Shown: positions 46,822 through 56,939 of the stretch, in pieces | Numbering within the stretch: the stretch's first letter is position 1 | Layout of the letters: each line of letters opens with the position of its first letter | Assembly: GCA_038277395.1 (NCBI GenBank) | Contig: CM076197.1 | Span: 86,813,050-86,877,049, forward strand | DNA: 64,000 nt | Direction of reading: 5' to 3' | Origin: Dryocosmus kuriphilus | Taxonomy: Eukaryota > Arthropoda > Insecta > Hymenoptera > Cynipidae | Made by a program: the position numbers and the translations under genes | Notes under the pieces: generated by a model | What the model saw: only the letters and a program-made list of their open reading frames with translations | Told to the model about the DNA's origin: nothing | The model's database searches: none

Positions 46822-47690
46822 TGCCCAGAAAACGGCTACCACGGAGGATAACGTGAAAAAAAATCCACGATCTCGTATTTGCAGACCGCCGATTGAAGGT
46901 GCGCGAGATAGCTGAGACAGTAGGCATCTCAAAAGACCGCGTGGGTCATATCCTGCATGGAAATTTTGGGCATGAGAAAGCTGTCGGCGCGATGGGTGCC
47001 GCGTTTGCTGACTCCGGACAACAAGCGCAACCGTCAGACCATTTCAGAGCAGTGTTTTTGACGCTGTTTAAGCGTAATCCGAAGGAGTTTCTGAGTCGTT
47101 TCGTGACTGTCGACGAAACATGGATTCACTGGTGCACACCAGAGACCAAGCAGCAGTTGAAACAGTGGATTTCTCCAGTCGAATCTGCTCCGAAGAAGGC
47201 AAAGACGGGCCCATCGGCCGGAAAGGTGATGGCCACCGTTTTCTGGGATTCGCAAGGTGTGATCTACATCGACTACCTGGAGAAGGGCAAAACGATCACA
47301 GGGCTCTACTATGCCGAATTATTGGGCCGATTTGACTCCGAATTGCAGAAAAAACAGCCCCATTTGGCGAAGAAAAAAACGCTCTTCCACCATGACAACG
47401 CACCGGGTCACACCTCCGCCGTCGCCACAGCCAAATGGGTCGAATTATATTACGAACTGCTGCCCCATCCACCGTATTCTCCAGATTTGGCCCCGTGCGA
47501 CTTCTTTTTGTTTCCAAACTTAAAAATGTCACTCGCCGGGCAGAAATTTGAGTCGAATGAGGAGGTTATCGCCGCCACCGAGGCCTACTTTGCAGACCTC
47601 CAGAAAACGTATTTTTCAGACGGGTTAAAGAAGTTGGAGCATCGCTGGGTCAAGTGCATCGAGCTAAAAGGAGACTATGTTGAAAAATAA
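46822..47690 (+). pseudogene. Mariner transposase, central and C-terminal part, catalytic triad intact
   Basis: After the hAT, the frame from 46893 encodes KVREIAETVGISKDRVGHIL. A garbled stretch follows, consistent with two compensating frameshifts (GNFGHEKAVGAM...). It then reads LFKRNPKEFLSRFVTVDETW with the first aspartate, VMATVFWDSQGVIYIDYL, HHDNAPGHTS with the second, and PPYSPDLAPCDFFLFPNLK with the third. Exactly 34 residues separate the second and third. It ends HRWVKCIELKGDYVEK and a stop at 47690. The N-terminal half is broken by the insertion. Confidence 0.9.
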
Positions 47691-48506
47691 ATCGCCGCTT
47701 CTCCAAAATTTTCGTTTTTCTTTTGTAGGCTAAGTACTTATCGGTCCGCCCTTGTAGTATTTCTGTGACTACTGACTAGTCACATGTGTGCCTTTCCACC
47801 CCCCACAAAACATTGAGAAAACAGAGGTGTCTGAGAAAAGTATTTCTGTGACCAGTCAGAGGGGTGCCTTTCCACCCCTCACAAGACATTGGAAAGGGGT
47901 AAGGAGTGTGACTTACAGTATTTCTGTGACCAGTCACAATAATAAAACCATTATTTTGCGAGAAAAAATAAAAAAATGTTCTAAGAACCAAACACTTCAT
48001 ATTTTCACTAAACTTTGAATAGGTGGGGTTGGTTGACATTGGGAACAGGTGGCCTATATAAGAAACCATGATTTTCGTTGATATTAATGGTTTTGACCTT
48101 GAAAATAAAATATGAAGGGAATTTTCACCATCGTATTCGCAATCAGCGCATCAAATTACATCGACATGCGAGGTTTAGCGAAAATTTAAAGTATTTGGTT
48201 TTTAGGACAGTTTTTTTTCGCAAAATAATGGTTTCACAGAAAAAATGTATGAAACGTAAAAGATGTATTTTTTTAGAGCTACAGCCTTTATTTGAAGCTT
48301 TTTTCTATGAAAATAAAATTTATTGAAATAAAAAAAAAAAAAAGCAAGGATTTTTATGAGTTTTTTAAAGGGTTTTCACCATAAAGATCAAATTTTCGGT
48401 GTTTTCACTATCATATTCGTTATCAGCGTCTGAAAATACATAAGTATGGAAGTTTCAAGGAAATCGGAGGTAGGTGTTTTTCAGAACTTCACCCTAAATT
48501 ATAAAG

Positions 48507-49715
48507 TATTATGCTATGGTTCAAAAGAGTTCGATTCAGAAAAGGAAAATATTAATTCAGATCCAGAATACATTTGTTTTTCAGAAGTTAAATCTAGAAA
48601 TATTACGCCTTCTTATAATCTCTGACAAATAGACTCCTCGTCTCATATTTGTATTTACATTGACCTTATAAACTTATATTCCACACATTCTAAGCTAACC
48701 TCCAATTGTTATTTTAGTAATAAGAGACTTATAATTAGAGAAACGCAGTTTATTAAAATATCCGCAACATCGAGAATCGAATGCACGCACTGCACGCTAT
48801 AAGCCACACGTATAATAATAACTTAATTATATATTTTTTATTTATGATAAACTGTATTTTTGCAAAAAGGAACATAGATTATAGATATTTATTTCTTTAA
48901 AGTTTGACAATTTTTAAAATTTTTATTTACCATGCTAATTATTGGTTTTAAAGAATAGAATTTAATTTATAATGAAAAATTGCCAAGTTCAAATTTGAGA
49001 AAAAAGAGTTAGAAATGTATTTCAGTGATTTTTGTGCACATTCCAAAGCGTTTGGTGTTCGAAGTTTATTTGAAGTTAAAAATATGTTAATTTAATCCAT
49101 TTGTATACACTCTTGAAGTGCAAACACATGTTATAGATTGAAGTAGATTTTATAGTTTGCCATATTACAATTGCACTTTTCATCCAATAGTACTATGTTT
49201 TGAAGTTATATATTTTTTAAATCATGTAAATTTCTATATCACACAACAAAATTTGTCTTTTTATTTGAAACTTTTGTCTTTGAAAGAAATATATAATATA
49301 TATTTTAACCTGACAATAGAATACACTGTGACTCAAAACGGTTGACCTCTCCGCTTTTACCACAGATACTGCAGATTTCATAGTATATGCTTTCGAACGT
49401 ATTCGAATGTGCCATTGGTTGTATTTAACGTGGATGCTATCAAATCGATAGTATCATTGTTTGACGTAAATAAGTTTTTCTATAAATTAAATCGATATTT
49501 TATGGATTCAAAAATAAATTTATCATTTTAAATAAACATTTTACTCGAAATAAATCAATATTTATTTTTCTCAACTTTATCTTCATAGTATCAAGAACGC
49601 TTCGATTCAAAGTACTATATTTTTTATTAAAAGAACCGAAATATTTTACTCAAAGCAAAATGTCTTCAATTGTTTGAAGGAAGTATTGAATCACTAATGT
49701 GGAGTTCGAAAGCAT
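48507..49715. other. Mostly AT-rich; one SINE piece, no gene
   Basis: A minus-strand SINE copy at 48725-48835 shares gcagtgcgtgc, cgattctcga and gcggat words with the + strand copy at 42299. The rest shows no recognisable content. Confidence 0.4.
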
Positions 49716-49720
49716 CGGCA

Positions 49721-52700
49721 CACAGTGGGGCAAAAAATGTGCCTGTGGGCAAACCAATGTTCAGCCCACAATTTTCATCCGATGCGCAAATTTTTTTTTT
49801 AAATAAAAGTCTATGAAATTTTGGATTGTTGCAAGGTTAGAGATTTTACAAAAGTTGTGACAAAATTTTTCATTTAACAAACAAGATGAGTAAAAAATTA
49901 ATTTTGTCTTTTCATGGTTACCATTTTGTTTGAAATTTTTTTATCTGACTTCAAATAATTAGAATCTAGGCAGAAGCTCATTAGAAATACAGTCTGTGAG
50001 TGTTAGCTGCATAGCAAGTTTTTTCGGATTGTTATAAACAAATTGTTGAACAAAAGGTATATCTTTTCTATTTGCGATAACGAAGTACTTTTGACCGATA
50101 CGTTTTGAAGAAAATGGAAGTATAAGAATGTTTAATGAAAACTGGAAGAAGTTAAATATGAACTATCACTTGTTCATAACAATTTAATAAACAAATTCCT
50201 AACTGTGCCATTTTCCGATAGAAACATTTCGTTTCTTCTAGGAGAATCAAATGCTAGTATTGTGCCAATGGTCCTCCACTGTAATAACTTGCTACTAGAC
50301 AACAATTTTATATTATTTAAACAAATTTAATAAAAAAATGCATCATTCGGCCATTTTACACTAGATAAGTTTCGTTTCTTCATCAAAATCAACTATAAAT
50401 CTTTCACTGATGATCATTTACTGTAGATGTTGTACTTTTTAAAAAAATAATTCATTATTTAAAGAAATTTAGTAAATAAATGTATAATTCCGCCATTTTT
50501 CAGTAGATAAATTTCGTTTCTTCTGCAGAATCAACTATGAATATCTCCCCAATGGTGTTAGTAGACGCGATTTTTTTGTTTTCCGATCTTCATTTTTTTC
50601 TGACTTTTTTTCTTAACCGAAAGCTGGTGAAATTAAGAATTTGTTTACCAAACTTGTTCAAATAATGTTTTTTTATTTAAAAGCACAATATCCATAACAC
50701 AAGACCCTTTGGGAGATATTCATAGTTGATTCTGCTGAAGAAACGAAACTTACTTACTGAAAAATGGTCGAAATGCAAATTTTTTTCATTACGCTCGTTT
50801 AAATAATGAATTATTGTCTTTAAAAAGTACAACATGTATAGTAATTGATCATCAGTGAATGATTTGTAGTTGATTCTGATGAAGAAAACGAAACTTATCT
50901 ACTGAAAAATGGCGGAATTATACATTTGTTCATTAAATTTGTTTGAATAATGAATTATTGTTTTTAAAAAGTACTACATCTAAAGTAAATGATCATTGGT
51001 CAAAGATTTGTAGTTGATTCTGATGAAGAAACGAAGCTTACCTGCTGAAAAGTAGCGAAATTATACATTTGGTTATTAAATTTGGTTAAATAATGAATTA
51101 TTGTTTTTAAACATACTATATCTAAAGTAACTGATCATTATTGAAATATCTTCAGTTGATTCTGATAAAGAAACGAAACGTACCTACTTGAAAATGGCAG
51201 AATTACACATTTGTTTATTACTCTTGTTTAAATAATGAATGATTGTTTTTAAAAAGTACCACATCTAAAGTAAATGATCATTAGTGAAATATCTTTAGTT
51301 GATTCTGATGAAGAAACGAAACTTACCTACTGAAAAATGGTGGAATTATGCATTTGTTTATTAAATTTGTTTAAATAATGAATTATTGTTCTTAAAAAGT
51401 ACTATATCTAAAGTAAATGATCATTAGTGAAATATCTTTAGTTGTTTCTGATGAAGAAACGAAACTTACCTACTTGAAAATGGCGGAATTATACATTTGT
51501 TTATTAAATTTGTTTAAGTAATTAAATTTGTTTAAATAATTAATTATTGTTTTTAACATGTACTATATCTAAAGTAAATAATCATTAGTGAAATATGTTC
51601 AGTTGATTCTGTTGAAGAAACGAAACTTATCTACTTGAAATTGTCGGAATTACACATTTGTTTATTACTTTTGTTTAAATAATGAATTATTGTTTCTAAA
51701 AAGTACGACATCTAAAGTAAATGATTATTAGTGAAATATCTTTAGTTGATTCTGATGAAGAAACGAAACTTACCTACTGAAAAATGGTGGAATTATACAT
51801 TTGTTTATTAAATTTGTTTAAATAATGAATTATTGTTTTTAAAGAGTACCACATCTAAAGTAAATGATCATTAATGAAATATCTTTAGTTGATTCTGATG
51901 AAGAAACGAAACTTACCTACTTGAAAATGGCGGAATTACACATTTGTTTATTAAATTTGTTTAAATAATGAATTATTGTTATTAAAAAGTACTACATCTC
52001 AAGTAAATGGTCATTAGTGAAATATCTTTAGTTGATTCTGCTGAAGAAAAACGAAACTTACCTACTTGAAAATGGCGGAATTACACATTTGTTTATTACT
52101 TTTGTTTAAATAATGAATTATTGTTTTTAAAGAGTACAACATCTATAGTAAATGATCAGCAGTGAAGGATTTTTGGTTAATTCTGATGAAGAAACGAAAC
52201 TTATCTACTGAAAAGTGGCGGAATTATACATTTGTTTATTAAATTTGTTTAAATAATGAATTATTCTTTTTAAAAAGTACTATATATAAAGTAAGTGACA
52301 TTGGTCAAAGATTTGTAGTTGAGTGTGATGAAGAAACGAAACTTACCTACTGGAAAATGGCGGAATTATACATTTGTTTCTTCAATTTGGTTAAATAATG
52401 AATTATTGTTTTTAAAACGTACTATATCTAAAGTAAATGATCATTAGTGAAATATCTTTATTTTATTCTGCTGAAGAAACGAAACTTACCTACTTGAAAA
52501 TAGCGGAATTACACATTTGTTTATTACTTTTGTTTTAATAATGAATTTTTTCTTCTAAAAAGTACAACATCTATAGTAAATGATCATCAGTGAAATACCT
52601 GCAGTTTATTCTGATGAAGAAACGAAACTTATCTACTGAAAAATGGCGGAATTATACATTTGTCTACGAAATTTGTTTAGATAATGAATTATTGTTCTTA

Positions 52701-53743
52701 AAAAGTACTACATCTATAGTAAATTATCATCAGTGAAAGATTTGTAGTTGGTTCTGATGAAGAAACGAAATTTACCTACTGAAATATGTCGGAATTAGAA
52801 ATTTGTTTATAAAATTTGTTTAAATAATGGCTTATTTTCCTAAAAAGTACAACATCTACAGTAAATGATCATCAGTGAAATATTTGTAGTTGATTCTGAT
52901 GAAGAAACGAAACTTACCTACTGAAAAATAGCGGAATTATACATTTGTTTATTACATTTGTTTAAATAATGAATTATTGTTTTTAAAAAGTACTGCATCT
53001 AAAGTAAATGATCATTAGTGAAAGATTTGTAGTTGATTCTGATGAAGAAACGAAATTTACCTACTTGAAAATGGCGGAATTACAGATTTGTTTGTTACGT
53101 GTGCTTAAATAATGAATTATTGTTTTTAAAAAGTACAACATCTATAGTAAATGGTCATCGGTGAGATATCTGTGGTTTATTCGGCTGAAAAAAAGAAACT
53201 TATCTACTGTAAATTGTCCGAACGATGAAGTTTTTCATTAAATTTATTTAAATAATATACAATTGTTGTCTAGTAGCAAATTATTACAGTGGAAGACCAT
53301 TGGCAAGATACTATCATTTGATTCTCCTAGAAAAAACGAGTATTTTATGTCGGAAAATGGCATAGTTAGGAATTTGTTTATTAAATTGATATAAAAAATA
53401 AATAATTGATATTTAACTTCTTCTAATTTTAATCGTACATTCTTGTTATTCCATCTTCTTCAAAAAATATCGGTGAGTTTTTGCCTGGATTCTGACCACT
53501 TTTGAAGACAGATAAAAAAATTTCGAACAAAACGGCAACCATGAAAAGACAAAATGTATTCTTTATTAATTGTGTTTGTTAAATAAAAATTTTTCTACGC
53601 AAATCTTGTAAAACTTCGAACCTTGAAACAATGCACAATTTCATAGATTTTCATTTTAAAAAAAAAAAAAAAAGCTTGCAAATGGGATGAAAATTGTGGA
53701 CTGAAGATTGATTTGTCCACAGGCACTTTTTTGCCCCACTGTG
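49721..53743. mobile_element. Non-autonomous Transib-like element, 4.0 kb, with internal 143-bp satellite
   Basis: The left end is CACAGTGGGGCAAAAAA (49721) and the right end, reverse complemented, is the same. The inverted similarity runs for about 500 bp (49721-50280 against 53240-53743). Flanks CGGCA (49716-49720) and CGACA (53744-53748) form a GC-rich 5-bp duplication with one mismatch. CACAGTG-type ends plus a 5-bp GC-rich duplication fit Transib, the superfamily related to RAG1. No transposase is encoded, so the class rests on the ends alone. Confidence 0.55.
50180..53350. repeat. 143-bp tandem array inside the Transib-like element
   Basis: About 18 forward units occupy 50690-53350. 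Each contains gttgattctgatgaagaaac, gaaacttacctactgaaaaatgg, cggaattatacatttgttta and taaataatgaattattg, then agtaaatgatcattagtgaaat. Spacing is 143-145 bp with one unit of about 160 bp. Three more units lie in the opposite orientation at 50180-50540, as part of the left inverted arm. Confidence 0.9.
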
Positions 53744-53770
53744 CGACACCGATATAATTTGTACATACAT

Positions 53771-53833
53771 GTAATGTTTTGTACATTTTTGGTATTATAT
53801 CCGATATAATACCAAAAATGTACAAAACATTAC
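53771..53833. repeat. Perfect 30-bp inverted repeat with 3-nt loop
   Basis: The 30 bases at 53771-53800 are exactly complementary to those at 53804-53833, separated only by ccg. The hairpin lies 28 bp outside the end of the Transib-like element. There is no coding content. Confidence 0.95.
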
Positions 53834-54393
53834 TGTTCAGTTTCTTTAATTTTATGAAAAGTAGATATTTGCATTTTGAAACTTATTTGAAACTTTAAAG
53901 TCGACATTAAAGTCGCTCCTTTCAGTGATTTTCCAGTAAAATATTTTCGAGCGCCAGTATAGTAAAAGAAAATTTACCTTTCCGCATCATGAACTTTTTT
54001 TATTGATTCAAATTTTCCAATTAATAAAAGTTCCGACAAAAAATACTGTAAAAAATGCGGCAATATTTTATTTTTATTTTTGTAGTAACACGAGACATTT
54101 TCAGCATAATAAAAAAAAGGGGACCCTCATAGTATGAATATTTAAGCTGTCCATATTTTAAAATTTTCCTTTGCTTAAATTATTGAATACACAACTTCCA
54201 AATTTGCATATTTTAAAATTCGACTCCTGTCAATCCAAAATGAGAATTATTTTCGTTTGTATCTCTTTGATCCCTTCTATGAACCAACGAAACGCGAAAT
54301 AGAATTTAAAAGAATCAAGACCTATCCTCTGTCACAAAAAGCATCTGCTATTCAATAAAAAACTATTTCATGAAAACTGATATTCTTATATTT

Positions 54394-54394
<1 letters not shown>
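53834..54394. other. No gene recognised
   Basis: AT-rich intron sequence between the hairpin and the CT microsatellite. Confidence 0.4.

Positions 54395-54462
<68 letters not shown>
54395..54462 (+). repeat. (CT)34 microsatellite
   Basis: A perfect 68-bp CT run about 500 bp upstream of exon c. It is too far away to be the exon's own polypyrimidine tract. Confidence 0.97.
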
Positions 54463-54466
<4 letters not shown>

Positions 54467-54960
54467 ATTCGATTCCAGAGGGAAGAGACAAGTCTATCGT
54501 ATCGGGGGATCATGACATCCATGACACATGATAATTAGCTAGCTAGGACTCTCTTCTACGACTTACTTCACGCGTAGGTCCCTCAGATTGGATTACATTT
54601 TAATTTCCGTTCGGGTCGGTAGAAACGACGCGACATGGTACTATAGCGAGAATAAATTTCTCTTTATCGTCTGCTCAGCGCCTCTAAAGCAAAAACGGTA
54701 CAGATCGTGGTCGCGGGCCATCACAGCCCCCCAGAGTGTATTTCTCTGAACGAAAATGGGCCTACTAACAAATAATGAGGTCGCTCTCGACCCACCCTCT
54801 ACCCCTCTATTGTGCTCCTCTGGCGGGAATTATCCGCACGCAACTACCATTATGAATTATGAATTAACGAGTACCGACATATACCATCCGCCATGTTGCT
54901 TTGCCACCCTCCTTTCATCCGAGTGAGTCCGCACTCCTAGTTACACGAGCTCGAAATTTG
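54463..54960 (+). promoter_or_regulatory. GC-richer unique stretch before exon c, candidate intronic regulatory element
   Basis: About 500 bp of balanced composition and no repeats lie between the CT microsatellite and the exon c acceptor. It contains palindromic gctagctagg and taatttcc, ttatgaattatgaattaacg-type homeodomain-like AT sites. No reading frame contiguous with exon c extends into it. It contrasts sharply with the repeat-filled remainder of the intron. Confidence 0.35.
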
Positions 54961-54963
54961 CAG

Positions 54964-55170
54964 GCCGACCACCCCCAACGTTGAGATGGTGGAGGGGTGA
55001 AGTTCTCTTGGATTCGAGGGATGAAGTTGGCGAGTTTCCTGATCTTCGAAGAAACACTCTCGTTATCCCGAAACTCGCCAGACAGGATCTACATGCTGTG
55101 TTTACGTGTCAAGCTTCCAATAACAATATCAGCCAACCAGTGTCTGCCTCCATTGCCATCGAGATGTACC
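54964..55170 (+). CDS. Sidestep-family Ig protein, internal exon c (bulk of Ig domain 2)
   Basis: The exon begins after ttgcag at 54963 and ends before GTGAGT at 55171, again phase 1 to phase 1, 207 bp. It encodes RPPPTLRWWRGEVLLDS, then LRRNTLVIPKLARQDLHAVFTC and QASNNNISQPVSASIAIEMY. The TLRWWR tryptophan is the C-strand core residue, and LxRxDLHAVFTCQASNNN is the F-strand and following loop, strongly conserved in insect sidestep proteins. Its cysteine pairs with the one in exon b. Later exons (further Ig domains, fibronectin III, transmembrane segment) are beyond the window. The sequence is intact and looks under constraint, in contrast to all the transposase remnants around it. Confidence 0.9.
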
Positions 55171-55286
55171 GTGAGTACTTTATTCATTTTTTTAAATCGA
55201 ATTTTTTAGGTGGATTGGAACTTTTTTTAAGGGAAGAGTCTCGCGCTCAGCCGAAAAATTTAAGCGATCTTCAATCATCTTTTTTC

Positions 55287-55868
55287 AGCGACTACCAGGT
55301 GTAAATGAATTATTATTCTTATTTTTTATTTATACAGTCTTTAAGCTTATAAAAATATATTTTTTTTCAACAAAGTAATTTTCTTATATAGTTTTATTTT
55401 ACAATAAAAATAGTCTCTAAAAGAACGGCGTGCAGCATATCTCCACGTAGATTATTATTCTAACCCAAAAAAATCAAATTGTTTATTAAAGAGTATTGTT
55501 TATTAAAGAGTATTGAATTTGGAGTACATTCATTGTAAAACATTTTCAATTTTGCACACAAAAAAAATGGCCGCCAATGTAAATTTGTGAAGAAGAAAAT
55601 TTTTTTGACCTTTGCTTAAACAATTTCAATATTATGAAAATTAATTTTTTAAGAATGTCATCCAGTGAAGGTTTCCGAAATCATTTAAGGAACATTCCCT
55701 CAAATTTTGAGCAAAATCGGTCGATTACTTTTTGAGTTATCGTACAGGCCGTTTTTTTAGAGACTTTTTTTATTGTAAAATAAAACTATATTAAAAAAAT
55801 TAAGCTTAAAGAATGTGGAAATGAATAATAAAAATAATAATTCAATTATGCCTGGTAGTCGCTGATGA
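55287..55868. mobile_element. Short inverted-repeat element (MITE-like), 0.58 kb
   Basis: CAGCGACTACCAGG at 55287 and its inverse cctggtagtcgctg ending at 55868 are followed inward by aattattattcttatt-type complements, giving roughly 40-bp inverted repeats. A tggccgccaatgt word and sequence resembling ancient repeats lie between. No target duplication could be resolved. Confidence 0.5.
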
Positions 55869-55872
55869 AAAA

Positions 55873-56780
55873 ATCTGCCCGCTTCGTGGGCGCATTCTCA
55901 TCGCGCGCTTCGCGCAAAGTATGAGGGCGCCTACGGCGCGCGTCTGTTGGCACTCGTGCTTCGTGCTCTATCGCCCTTATGGAATGCATTTTCATCATGA
56001 CACTTGCGCTTTGCGCTCGATAATTACATTTTTTTCAAACACGTTGTAGATTGGTAAAGTTTTTTTTGTGATTTTCCAAATTTTCACAATACAGGATTTC
56101 AATTCTTAAAAGCAAAACGATGAGTCTTTGGCGGACAACTTGAAATTTTTTAATTGAACGTTTTATCGATTCAAACAAAAACCGTGCATCTTATCAAAAA
56201 ATGGTTGAAACAAAATTTGTAGATCTTTTTTAATTGAACAACTTTGTACTTTACCATATTTTTGTATCTGGAATATTTTGGCGGGAAACCAGGGGTTTTA
56301 ATTCTAACAGCGTTTTCTTGATTAAAACTAAAACCGTTCATTTTATCAAAAAACAGTTAAGACAAAATTTTTAGATTTTTTTGATGTGAACAATTTTACT
56401 TTCTTACATTTTTTTTTGTATCTCTCATAGTTTAGCCGGAAAATGGATTTTTTGACTTTGTGAAAACCATTTTTGATGGGTAAAACCAAAACCGTTGGTC
56501 AAAAACCGCTGCTTAACGAACTCGCCCTTTCTTTTTAGGCTTTAAAAAGGTTTGCCAAAGCTCAATCCAATCCTATGAGTCCTTCGAAAGTTATCGAGAC
56601 CACAGGCAACTACAACGACAACGACAACGTTGACAACAACAGACAGACGAACACCGTCCTAAAAACCATTTTTTCTGACTCAGGGGGTCTCAAAACGTGG
56701 AGATTTGATATAAAATGGGGGGGGGGGGGGGGGGGGGGTCAAATTTTACATAAATCTAATACCTCCCCTGATGAGAATGT
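55873..56780 (+). mobile_element. Hairpin-family element copy, forward
   Basis: It starts at the hairpin GCCCGCTTCGTGGGC (about 55876) and ACGCGCTT palindromes. It carries the gtagatctttttt units (56218), the acaacgacaacg microsatellite (56600-56650), a 22-G run (56717-56738) and an end with ctgatgagaatgt (about 56768-56780). Confidence 0.65.
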
Positions 56781-56939
56781 AAAAATTTTGTAATCCTGAA
56801 AAGATATCTCAAAAGATTTCTCAAATATTTCAAAACATTTCACAAGGATATCATAAAAACTCAATTTATTCCAAATTTTTCGATTTGGATTCATAAAAGA
56901 ACTAAATTTAAAAATATGTATTTTGAAAAATAAAATCTT

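Larger units (their letters stand above)
43442..47754 (+). mobile_element. Mariner element interrupted by a hAT insertion
   Basis: The left end CGAGGGCGGCCCGATAAGTA starts at 43442. The right end, reverse complemented, reads caagggcggaccgataagta and ends at 47754. TA flanks lie at 43440-43441 and 47755-47756. Subtracting the 3,044-bp hAT and its 8-bp duplication leaves about 1.26 kb, a normal mariner length. This lineage differs in TIR and protein from the other two mariners. Confidence 0.9.
42691..48506. mobile_element. Foldback-type element B with long inverted arms, host of the mariner/hAT nest
   Basis: The left arm (42691-43165) and right arm (about 48030-48506) are inverted. Shared words are ccgatttctttgaaac, atgcttatgtattttga, gataacgaatatgatagtgaaaa, gtagctctacaaaagatacatctttt and gaaccaaacacttcatatttt. 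A further diverged subrepeat occupies 43165-43400. GC-rich segments with tatttctgtgaccagtca and gtgcctttccacccc (47757-47940) resemble those inside element A. No transposase of its own was seen. Confidence 0.55.
37756..54963 (+). other. Intron of the sidestep-family gene, about 17.2 kb
   Basis: It runs from GTAAGT at 37756 to ttgcag at 54963. It contains the pogo-in-MITE nest, the foldback/mariner/hAT nest, the 4-kb CACAGTG-ended element and a CT microsatellite. The last 500 bp before exon c are richer in GC and free of recognised repeats. Confidence 0.8.

Noticed and set aside
50690..53350. ctgatgaagaaacgaaac in each 143-bp unit looks like a hammerhead core (CTGATGA ... GAAAC)
   Set aside because: The six bases between the two boxes cannot form stem II, so no hammerhead fold is possible.
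50180..53350. CRISPR-like array
   Set aside because: Units are contiguous 143-bp tandem copies without unique spacers, in an insect intron.
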